DNA of 64,000 nt from Campanula takesimana. Its lineage: Eukaryota > Streptophyta > Magnoliopsida > Asterales > Campanulaceae. The notes beneath the pieces are model-generated. The model made no database searches and was not told where the DNA came from. It worked only from the letters and a program-made list of their open reading frames with translations. Positions 21,418 through 31,699 of the stretch are shown piece by piece (the first letter of the stretch is position 1; each line of letters opens with the position of its first letter). The position numbers and the translations under genes were made by a program. The stretch spans positions 984,828 to 1,048,827 of the forward strand of contig JAOWBW010000220.1 in assembly GCA_026119855.1 (NCBI GenBank), given 5' to 3'.

Positions 21418-23938
21418 TCAAGAAACCACTACTTCACAATGTAATGAGCCTCTTGAAAATGTCAAAAGTTTCTGCCTAACTTCCAACTCTTTTTGAGTAT
21501 CCATGGCAGACTTAACCGTAAACTTCTTCAAAGCTCCGGCATTAATCAACAAGTAGTTCATCATTTTCATCTCTTCAGCATCCCCCTCAAATGCATGAAA
21601 TAGTATTTCCTCGAGATGAAGCAACAAACAAGTAGGCACAATCTTGGGAGGAACCCACTTGAACCGACCAAGCCATTCTTTGTCGTAAGGTCCCTAGACG
21701 AGATATGGAAGTTTTACCGTGACATATGATAAACTAAATATACGAGTAACGATTAAATGTGAACACAAGAATTAAAAAAAAATAAAAAGATTTAAAATAC
21801 CCACATCATTCAATTTGAGAAATTTCAGATTGGGGGAGCTCTCAAGTAATTGTGGGAGTATTTTCCAGGATCCATTTCTGTTGTAGCCAACCACCAAGGT
21901 TCTTAAGTTACAGAAGGGTGGGAAATCGAGTCTGGACAGCTTACACGTCTTCATACAAGAAAAGAAACAATGAGTTAGAAGTTTCAAATTAAAGGTACAT
22001 CAAAACAGGCATTTTCAGACAGTTCTAAGATTTTCTTTTACTTGGTCTGTGTTTGTGTTTGTGTTTGTGTTTGTGTTTGTATTTGTGTTTGTGTTTGCAT
22101 GCAGGTGAAGGTGTCATAGACTTCTAGTCTCGGGTTACAATAAGAATAAATACAAGTCGAAACCAAGACAGTTGACCAAAAGACATTACATCAATAATAC
22201 TTCTGATAACATTGCTTTATATACTCCCTCCGTCCAAAATTGATAGTTACGTTTGACTTTTTAAACATTTTAAGGTTATATAATAAGTTTGGAAATCCAG
22301 TGATTTTGAAGCCTTAATTTTGGAAGACTTTTTAAACATTTTAAGGTTATATAATAAGTTTGGAAACCCAGTGATTTTGAAGCCTTAATTTTGGAAATGA
22401 GACTAATTTTCTAGGACAAATAAAAAAGAGAAATGGAACTATCATTTTGGGACAGAGTGAGTAAAATTGATCAATTAAGTACATAAACTTTTTCATCCTC
22501 ATTGAAAGATTCCTAGTAACTAGAAACACATCAGTGCAGTGAGGGTTCTAAAGTAAAAACAACAAGATACGTAATAATTTACGCTAAATAAGAAGGAGAT
22601 GAAGAACAGGCAGAATTAATTTCCCACACATACATGACAGCATGACATTCCTCATTATTTAGGAAAACATGCATTCCAACTTTTGAATCAGTTAAACCTC
22701 TAACCAGTAACACTCAATCAAACATAATAGTTTTTTTCTTTATTTTCCCTTCAGTTTCTTGTCGTGTGTGTGTGTGTGCGCGCGTGTGAGAGGAGATGAC
22801 TTGGTGTCAAGGCAAGAGTATTGAGGGTGTTTAACAGATTCTACAACCAAAAACAATATCATTTCCAACTAAGAGAATTTTACTTCACCTCCAAGAAGTT
22901 GCCAGAGAGATGTAAAGCCTTGACATTAGAAATCCCTTGAGCTATTACTTCTATTGCTTCTTTAGCAACACCATAGTATGGAATATGGACACGGGCTTTG
23001 ACAAGAAACTCCATGCCCTTCAATGCAAAGTCCTCTGCTAAATGACCGGCATAACTAAGGTCCAAAAGGCGTGGCATATCAAGTTGAATCTTGTGCGGGA
23101 TGGAGTAATCACCATAGCCACTCTCTATAGTCAGCTTCTTTAGTGTAGCACATGAAATGCTTAGAATGCAAATATTACACCAATTGCAATATACCACAGC
23201 TAAATCTTCAAGGACAGGGCAGCTAGAGATAAATCTATTAAGGGACTCTTCATCCTTAAATCTAATAAAGTGAAGATGGATGGCCCTAAGACTTGGTAAA
23301 AAGACCAAAGCAGGGATATTGAGATCGATGACTGATTCCACTCTAAGTTCCGCGAGTGTTCTAGAAGTAAAAAGTTCAGAAGGCAATGGACTTATCTCCA
23401 CACAAAAGAACAAATCGAGCTTTCGAACATTACGTGATAGGGCAACAGATATCCACGAATTAATATGTGAAACATAATTTAATCGGACGCACTTGAGACG
23501 GAAATGACGTATATGAGGCCTATTATGAAGAGCTAGCACTCTATAAACAAAAGAAATGAAGCTTGTTTGAACGCGGATATCACACCAATAGTGAGATTTC
23601 ATGAGCACCGTATCTTCGAAGTCTAAATTAGGGATTAATGTCCATTGTTTCTTCCAAATGGTTGATAATGCACTAGTTCCCACTGCAAATTTGGTTGGAA
23701 GAAATGAGAGGATATGGCCGATGAGACTTTCTGGTAAGTTGCTGAAGTCTAAATTAGGGATTAATGTCCATTGTTTCTTCCAAATGGTTGATAATGCACT
23801 AGTTCCCACTGCAAATTTGGTTGGAAGAAATGAGAGGATATGGCCGATGAGACTTTCTGGTAAGTTGCTGATCCTGTCTTCGAGTTCTAAGGTTTTTGAT
23901 TCGTCAAAGCACTTCAGGCGTTTTGGAGTAGTACCCAT
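21418..23938 (-). CDS. F-box/FBD/LRR-repeat protein (three exons, 489 aa)
   Basis: Model: exon 1 23938-22889, exon 2 21948-21805, exon 3 21693-21418. All junctions are GT/AG and in phase, and the stop is TGA. The N-terminal F-box (NLPESLIGHILSFLPTKFAV...) would bind SKP1 in an SCF ubiquitin ligase. Leucine-rich repeats follow (HFRLKCVRLNY, RNVRKLDLFF, SCPVLEDLAV). The last exon is an FBD domain (PTCLLLHLEEILFHAFEGDAE). The substrate is unknown. Oddity: a 126 bp in-frame tandem duplication repeats 42 residues of the F-box (about residues 24-65 and 66-107), so the protein has two F-box copies. Intron 1 carries a MITE and a (GTGTTT)n run. I judge it potentially functional, since no stop or frameshift is seen. 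Confidence 0.82.
22049..22098. repeat. (GTGTTT)n microsatellite in F-box intron 1
   Basis: About eight near-perfect hexamer units within intron 1. A related GT run lies at 22764-22786, just downstream of exon 1. Confidence 0.9.
22224..22461. mobile_element. Stowaway-type MITE in intron 1 of the F-box gene
   Basis: Ends CTCCCTCCGTCCAAAATTGA and the imperfect complement ending gggacagagtgag, flanked by TA. It contains an internal 71 bp tandem duplication (about 22256-22326 and 22327-22397). Without that duplication it would be about 167 bp. Confidence 0.9.
23618..23869. repeat. 126 bp in-frame tandem duplication in the F-box exon
   Basis: Two adjacent units (about 23618-23743 and 23744-23869) appear identical by eye. 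Each encodes the same 42 residues and they keep the frame. It is the source of the doubled F-box. Confidence 0.93.
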
Positions 23939-24166
23939 GAGTTTTTTGTTATTAAAAAGAAAAGTTGTTGCAGGAGAGAAGTTGGATAATACTTGCAGAA
24001 TCAGAGTAGCAAACTTGGTTGATATGAGACCTGAGTCATTAGGTTTTTGGGACTTGCCCTACAAATGAAAAAAAAATAAGTTTGGATTAGAGCGTAAATG
24101 GCTTTTAGTACCTCCCAATAGGTGAGAGGTCTGCATTAGGATAATTAAAAAGTAGCCTAAATTATA

Positions 24167-24344
24167 CTCCCTCCGTCCCAAAATGATCTTCACGTTTGAC
24201 TACTCAAACTTTTCAAGGATATGAACACTTGTTTCACTAGCCTTGTTTATTTTGTACACTTTTAAGGCTAAATTGTTAAATTTGAAGAACTTTTTAGGAC
24301 AATGAGAAATGGCAAATGAGAAGATCATATTGGGACGGAGGGAG
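24167..24344. mobile_element. Stowaway-type MITE, 178 bp
   Basis: Ends CTCCCTCCGTCCCAAAATGA and its complement (tattgggacggagggag) with TA target duplications. It lies about 230 bp upstream of the F-box start codon and so within its putative promoter or 5' leader. Confidence 0.93.
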
Positions 24345-24928
24345 TATGTAACATTACTCGGAATATGCTAAGATTGTTCTACTACAACATACTAAACCTT
24401 CGAAGTACCAATTATGTGCATCACTCAACTGCCTTTAGGGCACAAATTTGGTTTCCAAAACTATGGAGAAAAACTACCTCAAAATTAAGTAATGGAAGAG
24501 AAATTTGAACAAAGATGAAGAACAAGAACAAGTAATTCAAACAGAAATGAAGAGATCGTGCAAGAAAACAGAGAGAGAGAGGGGTGACTAACTCGTGATG
24601 AATTCAGAATAACCAAGGGAGATGAGTTCCGAAATCCATCATCACCGTCGCTGGAAGCAGAATCAATACCGAAATTCGCAACTTATTTCATGAAGGATTG
24701 GTATCAACTAGGGTTTAGAGTTTATGAATCGGACCAATTTGCTGTTGCAGTTGAAGTGTTTGATAAAAGGAAGGAAATTGACACCGGCCATTTGGTCGCT
24801 TAACTTTGACATATCATCTCTCCCCAAATATTAATCTCTCTTTTTTTAGTTAATTTAAATCAAACTTTGAGTAATAATTTAAGTTACTTTTAATTATGTT
24901 AATAAGAATCTAAAAATTGAGATTGATA
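24345..24928. other. Upstream region of the F-box gene
   Basis: The block 24590-24700 is GC-richer (catcatcaccgtcgctggaa) and could be a non-coding 5' exon of the minus-strand F-box gene, but I see no proof. The rest is A+T-rich spacer. Confidence 0.35.
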
Positions 24929-25045
24929 CTCCATCTGTCCCGCTTTAAGGTTCTTACTTTCCTTTTTAGTCTATCTCAATTTAAGGTTCTTACTTTACTT
25001 TATTACCTAAAATAGACAATGAGACCCACCTGTCATTCTCACAAC
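24929..25045. mobile_element. Truncated MITE, one end only
   Basis: Begins CTCCATCTGTCCCGCTTTAA and contains a direct repeat of aaggttcttactt. No matching right end is present before the gypsy LTR. Confidence 0.6.
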
Positions 25046-25054
25046 AAAACTCTA

Positions 25055-25501
25055 TGACGCAGCACGGAAGCGGTAAGTTTCGTGATTTAGCGCACTAATC
25101 ACAAGATCTCATCCAGCGATGAAACCTCAAACACAAAACCTTGGAATCCACCAAGAAAGAGAAATAAATCTCCAAGAACAAAAGTTCAATTGATAAGAAT
25201 AATAACGTAACCCTAAAACAATGAAAGGAAAAGAGTATTTATACTCCTAACAAAATAACATAACCTAAATAAAACATAAATCTCGAAAATAACCCAAGTT
25301 TGTACCAAAAACAATAAAAAAACGCGAAACAGTAATTTTCCTGCCGCAGACCGAGCGGGCGCTCGCCTTCATGCAAGCGGGCGCTCTAGTCAACAGAACG
25401 ATCGGCCAATTTGGGATTTAAATTCAAGCGGGCGCTTGGTCCTTGGCAGGCGGGCGCTCGCTATGCTGCTGTGCTAGAATTCTGCCTGGTCTGCTCCTAC
25501 A
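25055..25501 (-). repeat. LTR of a Ty3/gypsy element (B)
   Basis: About 447 bp, beginning tgacgcagc and ending cctaca on the plus strand. On the transcribed minus strand it starts TGTAGGAGC. A TATA box (gagtataaatactc) lies at 25232-25247. Four near-palindromes with the core GCGGGCGCT (25353-25364, 25376-25385, 25426-25437, 25450-25461) lie about 105 bp or more upstream of that TATA. The opposite LTR is not in the window. Confidence 0.75.
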
Positions 25502-25640
25502 TCAGTCTCCTCCACCTCTAAAGAACTCGACCCCGAGTTCTCACTAGGATAAAGGACTCCATCTGCATGGTACTCATAAATATCCGCAACATTGAAAGTA
25601 TTGGAGATATTCAAATAATCAGGAAGTGCCACCACGTAAG
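25502..25640 (-). pseudogene. End of a Ty3/gypsy polyprotein plus polypurine tract
   Basis: The minus strand encodes NAYVVALPDYLNISNTFNVA, then DIYEYHADGV and SSSLEVEE, the typical C-terminal tail after the integrase/chromodomain region of plant gypsy elements. A purine run (ggtggaggagactga) touches the LTR and serves as PPT. Everything further 5' in the element is missing, and the break abuts locus X copy 2. Confidence 0.75.
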
Positions 25641-25649
25641 CATTATCAT

Positions 25650-26335
25650 TCAAATAAGCATTGAGAAATCAAATGTATTATCTCATTAATTGATATGCCA
25701 AGAACAACGACCTTTGTGTTGATGATGTGAAAGCTAGCATTACTTGCGTATACGGACTACAAAACCACACATTTGTAACCAAATATTAATGGTCTTATAA
25801 AGTGTAAAAAGTATTGATTAAATAAAAAATTAGAATGTAAAACTTGTGTACTAATAATAAATAAGAACTAAACCATATCTTCATTTACAAACTACTTTGT
25901 TTGGAAGAAAATTACGTTCAAATTTGTAATTAATGTATAAATGTTTGTTAATGCCAAAACAATGTGATCCATTTTGATGATTTTTCCTTAATCACTCAAG
26001 ATTTTTATCTATAAAATTCATGGTTTTGAAATGACATAAAATTTGACACGGTTTCGGGATCATTTGATGGGAAAAATCCTCTTTTCATTTTTAAAAAAAT
26101 CTAATATTACTAATTTCATAATTCTTTTTTATTCTTGGTATATTTCATTTAGGGATGTTGGAGAAAGTAATATTTCCTTGAGCCACTTGGAGCGTCACTT
26201 TTTAAGTATGAATAGTCCTTGAATTACTTTTTTACTTTAGTTTAGAAACTCCTCAAAATTAATAGGCACATGCAATTGTACTACAAGCATGGATCTATAT
26301 ACAAATAATTATACTTAATCTTTGAAATGTTGAAG
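25650..26335 (-). pseudogene. Locus X copy 2, partial
   Basis: Matches 17545-18200 and 32655-33380. The 71 bp exon is recognisable from 25756 (acceptor AG intact, VYASNASFHIINTKVVVLGI), but its donor GT has become AT at 25681-25680 (gag|ataatac) and an insertion lengthens the exon end. Exon 1 and promoter are absent. It is joined on the left to gypsy debris. Confidence 0.7.
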
Positions 26336-26527
26336 GAGATGTATCGGAGAGGCCACCTTCCTGTTCAAAGCCGCATTTTTCCTGATGAGTAAGAGCTACT
26401 TTTATGTTTTTTTGGGTTTATAAACTCGGTATTAAAAGTATTTGAGATTCGGTGTATGAGCTATAGGGAGACGTATGTTAGGAACAGATGGTGAGGCAAC
26501 AAACTCATTTTGTATGGCCAAAACACC
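26336..26527. other. Unassigned spacer
   Basis: No exon-like structure that I can support. A short frame reads through the first 60 bases only. Confidence 0.35.
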
Positions 26528-26735
26528 CTATTGCGCTCCAAGTGCAATAGGAACTACCAAAGTTTCGTTACTCGTATTTATTTCAACAATATAAGGGCTA
26601 TCCAATCCTACCAATTCATTGACTTTATCACCTTTAACCTCGATAGGGTTAGGAGAAGAAGAATCCATAATAGACTTAGATGGCTCACAAACGTGAATGT
26701 AATTTGCTTCTGTTTCTAAACCCAAATCAAGAGCA
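26528..26735 (-). pseudogene. Unrecognised ORF fragment interrupted by an hAT-like element
   Basis: Minus strand: a frame with LGLETEANYIHVCEPSKSIM and SPYIVEINTSNETLVVP ends at a TAG. On the other side of the 830 bp insertion (27582-27740) the same strand reads VNDVGPSKVQKCQKASKPIW. Together they look like one protein-coding stretch split by the insertion, perhaps a LINE ORF1 or gag-like tail, but I cannot name it. Confidence 0.4.
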
Positions 26736-26743
26736 CCCTTCAC

Positions 26744-27573
26744 CAGGGGCGGATCTTGTAGTGTGCCTACTATTGCCCAGGCAATGGTAAAAAAAAAAAA
26801 AAAAAAAAAAAAATTTTTTTTTACATTTTGAGTAAATAAGTTCATAACTGTGCGCCTAGATTACATAATCTTTAGGTAGCTTAGTTGGTTGAGATGTTAG
26901 TTTTTTTGCCAAGTGACATGGGTTCAACTCCCACTAGTTGCAAATAGTTTCCAATTTTTTTTAAAAAAACTCTAATAGGTGAGCTTTCTTCAAAGTTTTT
27001 GTAAAATTCTTTTGATACCGCTTAAAAATATTTTTTCCCTCTACTATGATTTTCTTTTTAAAAACATCAATGTAAAAAAAAAGTTAAAAAAAATCTTAAC
27101 CATCACTTTAACTGACATTAATATAAAATTTTGTAGTTGTTCATGACATAAGCTTTCTTGTTCAAATTCAAAATAAATAAATAAATAAAAAAAAATCTTG
27201 ACCACTTATGTTTTTAAATTTGCTCATCATTTTCATTTCTATTTTGTCGATTTATCAACTATTATTGTGTGAATGATTTTTTCTTTACTAGCTATTTTTA
27301 GAATGGAGCATCGACCTTTTCCAATAATTCCCAAAATTTTACTTAGGGTAAATTGCCTAAGTATTTTACTACCTCCGTCCCACTTGAAAAGGTTGAAGGT
27401 TGATATTCCATTTTGAGTTGTCACATTTGAAGGGTAACTTTCGCCTTTAAGAAGCACTAATACCAGAGTACACTAAAAAAAAAAACCGGCCCCGTTCATT
27501 TTAGTTTCACGATATTTTTTTTTTCTCGCACAAAATAGGCAACACCAAATGTTTTAGTGTAGATCCGTCACTG
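26744..27573. mobile_element. hAT-like non-autonomous element, 830 bp
   Basis: Ends CAGGGGCGGATCT and (complement of the right end) CAGTGACGGATCT are inverted repeats with three mismatches. Flanking octamers cccttcac (26736-26743) and cccgtcac (27574-27581) match at 7 of 8, consistent with an hAT 8 bp target duplication. There is no transposase ORF. It holds a long poly-A/T stretch (26787-26820) and a tRNA-like segment. Confidence 0.75.
26877..26941 (+). repeat. tRNA-like A box/B box pair (possible SINE relic)
   Basis: TAGCTTAGTTGG (26877-26888) fits the pol III A box TRGYNNARNNGG. GGTTCAACTCC (26931-26941) fits the B box GGTTCRANTCC with one mismatch. The spacing suits a tRNA-derived SINE head. 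The cloverleaf does not close, so it is not an active tRNA gene. Confidence 0.45.
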
Positions 27574-28260
27574 CCCGTCACCTTAGCAATCTCATTTGAA
27601 ACCTGCTAGAAAATGACTTTTTTTAAGAACCCTCGCTTTCTTTTTTCTTCCATATTGGCTTTGAAGCCTTTTGACATTTCTGCACCTTTGAAGGTCCAAC
27701 ATCATTCACCACTGTGGTGGTTTTATTCACTTTTGACCCTTCTATCATAAAGTGAGAATAAAGATTGAAGTCGAAATCTTGAAGGCTTACGCTGTATGAT
27801 TATTAGTCCCATTGATGAATCGAGCAATATTCCACGTTTATCAGGACAGATGACAAGACTGTTTGATGGGTCGGTTGCTAAAAGGAGAGTCATCATGGAA
27901 TCACAGTCTTGATGCTCCCAATTCTCAATATAATTAACGTCGCCCGTGCATTCTGTGATAAATGTCATATCCTTTATTGGACCATCAGCCTGGACGGTAT
28001 AGTTGTTAAAGATTTCAAACAGTTTAGTTCAAAATGTAAATGTATATATATAATTTATCATCAAACAGAGTAGCACGTGTTATGAGTACCAAGTTATGAA
28101 ATAATTACCCTTCACATGGATCGAAGACAACAAGAAGGGGAGGGCATTCGCCTCTACTATACATAGCTCTCCACAATTCCATCATTCTTGTATCTTCCTT
28201 CGAAAGTACCTAATAAAAGAAGCACGTGAGATCAATAGTAAGACAAGCTTTGACCCTAAT

Positions 28261-28278
28261 GATATATACATATATAGG

Positions 28279-28316
<38 letters not shown>

Positions 28317-28359
28317 TATATATATATACACATACACACACACACATATATATACACAC

Positions 28360-28398
<39 letters not shown>

Positions 28399-28427
28399 TA
28401 TATATATACACTCCATATATATATATA
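28261..28427. repeat. (TA)n/(CA)n compound microsatellite
   Basis: About 165 bp of alternating purine-pyrimidine sequence, mixing TA and CA blocks, directly against the MITE at 28428. Open frames across it on both strands are repeat artefacts. Confidence 0.96.
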
Positions 28428-28705
28428 CTCCCTCCGTCCCACCTCACTTGAGACTTATTTCCATTTTGGTCTGTTCCACTTCACTTGAAACTCCTCAAAA
28501 TTGTAAGCTTTTTATAATTTTATATTCAATCTACCCCACCCACTCATTCTCTCCATTTTCCACCACACAATTCATTCAACCAACCTACTATTAACCTCAC
28601 TCATTCTCTCTTTTCATTTTCTACCACACATTTTCTTTATTTTATCATTTTTCCTTAGTTATTGTGTCCACCTCAAGGGGCTCAAGTGAGGTGGGATGGA
28701 GGGAG
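28428..28705. mobile_element. Stowaway-type MITE, 278 bp
   Basis: Ends CTCCCTCCGTCCCACCTCAC and its complement (gtgaggtgggatggagggag), TA on both sides. Inserted in the ATXR5/6 pseudogene intron next to a TA microsatellite. Confidence 0.93.
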
Positions 28706-28754
28706 TATATATATATAAATAATATATTGAACATAACTGTTTAAAATCTTAAAT

Positions 28755-31429
28755 TGTTAAAGTCCCATGCATCCCACATCAACTTGGAAAATAAAATTGA
28801 TCAACTATATAGATTGGCTAACCTCAACCTTAACAAGGCTTTTTAAGGGGGATGTGAACTCAATTCTAATATGGTATCACAGCCAACCCAAGCTGATGAT
28901 GGGTTTGAATTAGCCTATGTTGTGTTTGAGTTAACTCGTATTGGGTCCTCTTATTGGGTTTGAATTGATAATCATGCCGACGTATTAATGGTCCTGTTGG
29001 GTAATTGGAGGGATCTCCACAACCACTAGCCCATACTAGCAGTCACCGATTATGGAAAAATAATTCAACACATGAAAAATAAATATGAAAGAACAAATAA
29101 CACCGATGTTTGATAACCCATTTTATCAACACATTACTACATCTGGGGGTACTTAGCCAGTTATCATTATAATAATTGTTACTCCCTACTACGCTTAATC
29201 ATATCTTAATCCTAGTAAATATGTTTTGATAAAAAAATAATCAATCTCAGAAACCATTACATCAAGCATACAAAGATCTGAGCACAGGCATCCCCTGTCC
29301 AAGATCAGACAACTAAGTCCAAACCAATCATTCCCGAGCTCTCCATCAAACATGTGATTGAAGTATTTAGAAATCATCCATCCAGACCTTCAAGTATTCC
29401 CATCCAATACACAAGATCAATCCATACACAATTCTCTAAGAATGTATCATTCAAGACCTAACAGCTAAGACCAGTTCAAGCTTAAAACGCACCAGTTCAT
29501 TCTGACAGCTAAGGCACATTAACAACAGATCAGCAAAAGGGAATTGCTTCAATGATTGAACATTAATTCAATCATTGTTTGAAAGCCTGCACAAGCCATT
29601 TACAACAGCCATGAAGCCTCCCAACAAGAACTGGCAATCTATCAGTCAAAGCTTGACTAAATACCAATCAAAGACACCATTAGAGCATCTACAACAATGA
29701 TTTTTAGAAAAATCATGAGCTGAGGTGGAGCTGAGTTGGCTTCGTAACTTTCCCCATTGATGATTTTGGAAAAAGTCATGGATGATTTTTTGTAATTTTC
29801 GGTTGCAGTATGAATGGAAGTCATGGGAAAAATTGTACTTCTTCCCACTTGCATCTGTCTTGCACGCACATAGAATGATCCATTATGCAATGGAGCGTGC
29901 ACGTCACATGCAACACAGAAAGTGGGATTTGTGATAAAGGAGAGAAAACTTTGATGGTGTTTTCTGAAAATAGGAGAGAGAAAATTAGGAATTAAATTAT
30001 TTGAAATTATAATTGTTGATAAATTGATGACATGGATGAGAGAGGAAGCTCATGACTCTCATTTTAAGAATCATTGATGCAGATGCTCTTACTCCTCTGT
30101 ACCATTGTCCCCCAACGACTATATGCCTCTCCTATATAAAAGAGCTCGCTGACATGTTGTCAAGTACCCTATACACACTCAATCTCCATTTATTCAACCA
30201 AACTCAACTCCATTTACAACTTGTGCAAACTAAGCACCGATTCCCAACTCAATACCTCACACCAATTATCTGTCCATCATTTGTAAGCTCTAGTGATTTT
30301 TAAATTTTCTTTTTTATTAGATTTGGAAGAAGCGACCTTAATTAAAGTATCAATTAAGTAGAGGGGATTCAAAGGAACTTGCCTTATCAATTCTTGTAAC
30401 TCTTGAAAGAATATAATATGATAGTGAATTGATCTCACTGTTGCTAACAGTGGGGGTGGATGTAAGAGAATGGTTTTGCCTCTGAACCACTTAAAAACAC
30501 TGTGTACAACTCTTGTCTCTACACTTACACACACATTACACACTGTCATTTTATTTATTTTCTATTTAAATTTCTGCTGCATATTTATTTTCTCTGCTTT
30601 ATTATCAAACAACTGCTAGTTTTAACAATCTGTTTAATAAGTTTAACAGGGACTTTCAATAATATATTGTAAAGATCATAACTTTGCACATGTACTCACT
30701 AAGATCTAGCATGGCCTCTCTCCAATAATAATCTCTCTCACATATATATTATTATCTCCCCTCCCCAAGAACAAACATAGTCATGGCCGGGTTGTAGGTT
30801 CGCCCCCCATGGCTCTCCTAGGCCCCCGACCCCCCCTCCTATACACTATTTTGTAGCTCTCACTTGATATCATAACTTTCTCCTACCCAAAGTATGTACC
30901 AAATATTATGGTGGCTGTCACAATATATTTATAAGAATATTAAAACTTAATCCTTATCAAAACCTAATTTACCCGGAGTACTTGAGACGGAAGGAGTATA
31001 GATAATATTAGGATGTATAATAACCTTAAGGAAATTAATTCCTTAAAGGAATTAGTATTCCCAACCTCCAAAAGACTCCTTACACGTCACATGTGGCTCC
31101 ATTCACACTTGGGAGAAACCACGGCCCAACTCCAAGCTTGAGGTGCGGCCGGATCTTCAATTGTCCAGTCGGGTGACTCCCTTGGTCCGCCTGGATTTGC
31201 TTGTCTTCGCTCCATCCCGATTTCGACTCCTCCGCGGTTTTGACCCTCTCTTTGGTTTTGACTCCATTCCCAACAGGTCTACGTGTAGAGCCGATGTACC
31301 AGCCTACACGTGAGGGGACGTGTTGAAGTCCCCTACATCCCACATCAACTTGGAGAATGAAACTGATCAACTATTTGGCTAACCTCACCCCCAAGGCCTT
31401 TTAAGGGGGATTAGGACCAAATTCCAATA
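28755..31429 (+). mobile_element. TRIM-like short-LTR retroelement, interrupted by a solo LTR
   Basis: Short LTRs of 117 bp (28755-28871) and 109 bp (31321-31429) start TGTTRAAGTCCC and share the tcccacatcaacttgg core typical of plant TRIMs. PBS tggtatcac follows the first LTR at 28872, and a PPT (gtgaggggacg) precedes the second. Flanks taaat and taaac match at 4 of 5. Removing the nested LTR (29177-30658) leaves about 1.2 kb, the usual TRIM size. No ORF. Confidence 0.8.
29177..30658 (+). repeat. Solo LTR (family F, related to E), 1482 bp
   Basis: Begins TGTTACTCCC, ends GGGACTTTCA, flanked by ataat on both sides (29172-29176, 30659-30663). A TATA box (ctatataaaag) at 30133-30142 gives a plus-strand promoter. 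No internal region is present, so the element was reduced by LTR-LTR recombination. The sequence resembles the LTR at 34066 (E) at roughly 70%. Confidence 0.88.
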
Positions 31430-31699
31430 TAAACATATTAAATCAGCACAACAAGTTTCTATACAAAGAAATAAAGACCGAAAAGACTTCTACTTTCTAC
31501 ACATAAATGATGATGGATAAGAGGAGCAAAACCTGCATCCTTCTGTTCTCAAACATGGCTTGATTTGCTGATCTAGGAGCAAAAGTGTCTGAGTAAATGA
31601 GATCGCCAGCAAATTCCAAAACACAAACAAAAGCGAGGGAGCTCATTTGCTTCAGCCTACGACCTCTGCATAGAAAGACTCCATAGTTATGAAATGGAT

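Larger units (their letters stand above)
27783..31665 (-). pseudogene. ATXR5/ATXR6-like histone methyltransferase (SET domain) pseudogene
   Basis: Three minus-strand exons: 31665-31533 (APRSANQAMFENRRMQ), 28209-28109 (VLSKEDTRMMELWRAMYSRG, CPPLLVVFDP) and about 28004-27783 (ADGPIKDMTFITECTGDVNY, DCDSMMTLLLATDPS, LVICPDKRG). In plants this family monomethylates H3K27 and silences transposons. Only the region before the SET domain and part of the SET domain remain; PHD-finger exons and the SET C-terminus are missing. A one-base loss near 27830 shifts the conserved IARFINGTNNH segment out of frame, and the exon 3 acceptor seems lost (aac instead of an AG). Intron 28210-31532 was inflated by a MITE, a TRIM and an LTR. 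Confidence 0.85.

Noticed and set aside
26877..26941. Functional tRNA gene
   Set aside because: A and B boxes are present, but acceptor and anticodon stems do not pair, so it is listed only as tRNA-like.
28182..28594. Several open frames of 60-122 codons on both strands
   Set aside because: They are translations of the TA/CA microsatellite (runs of Y, I, C, V, H, T) and have no coding character.
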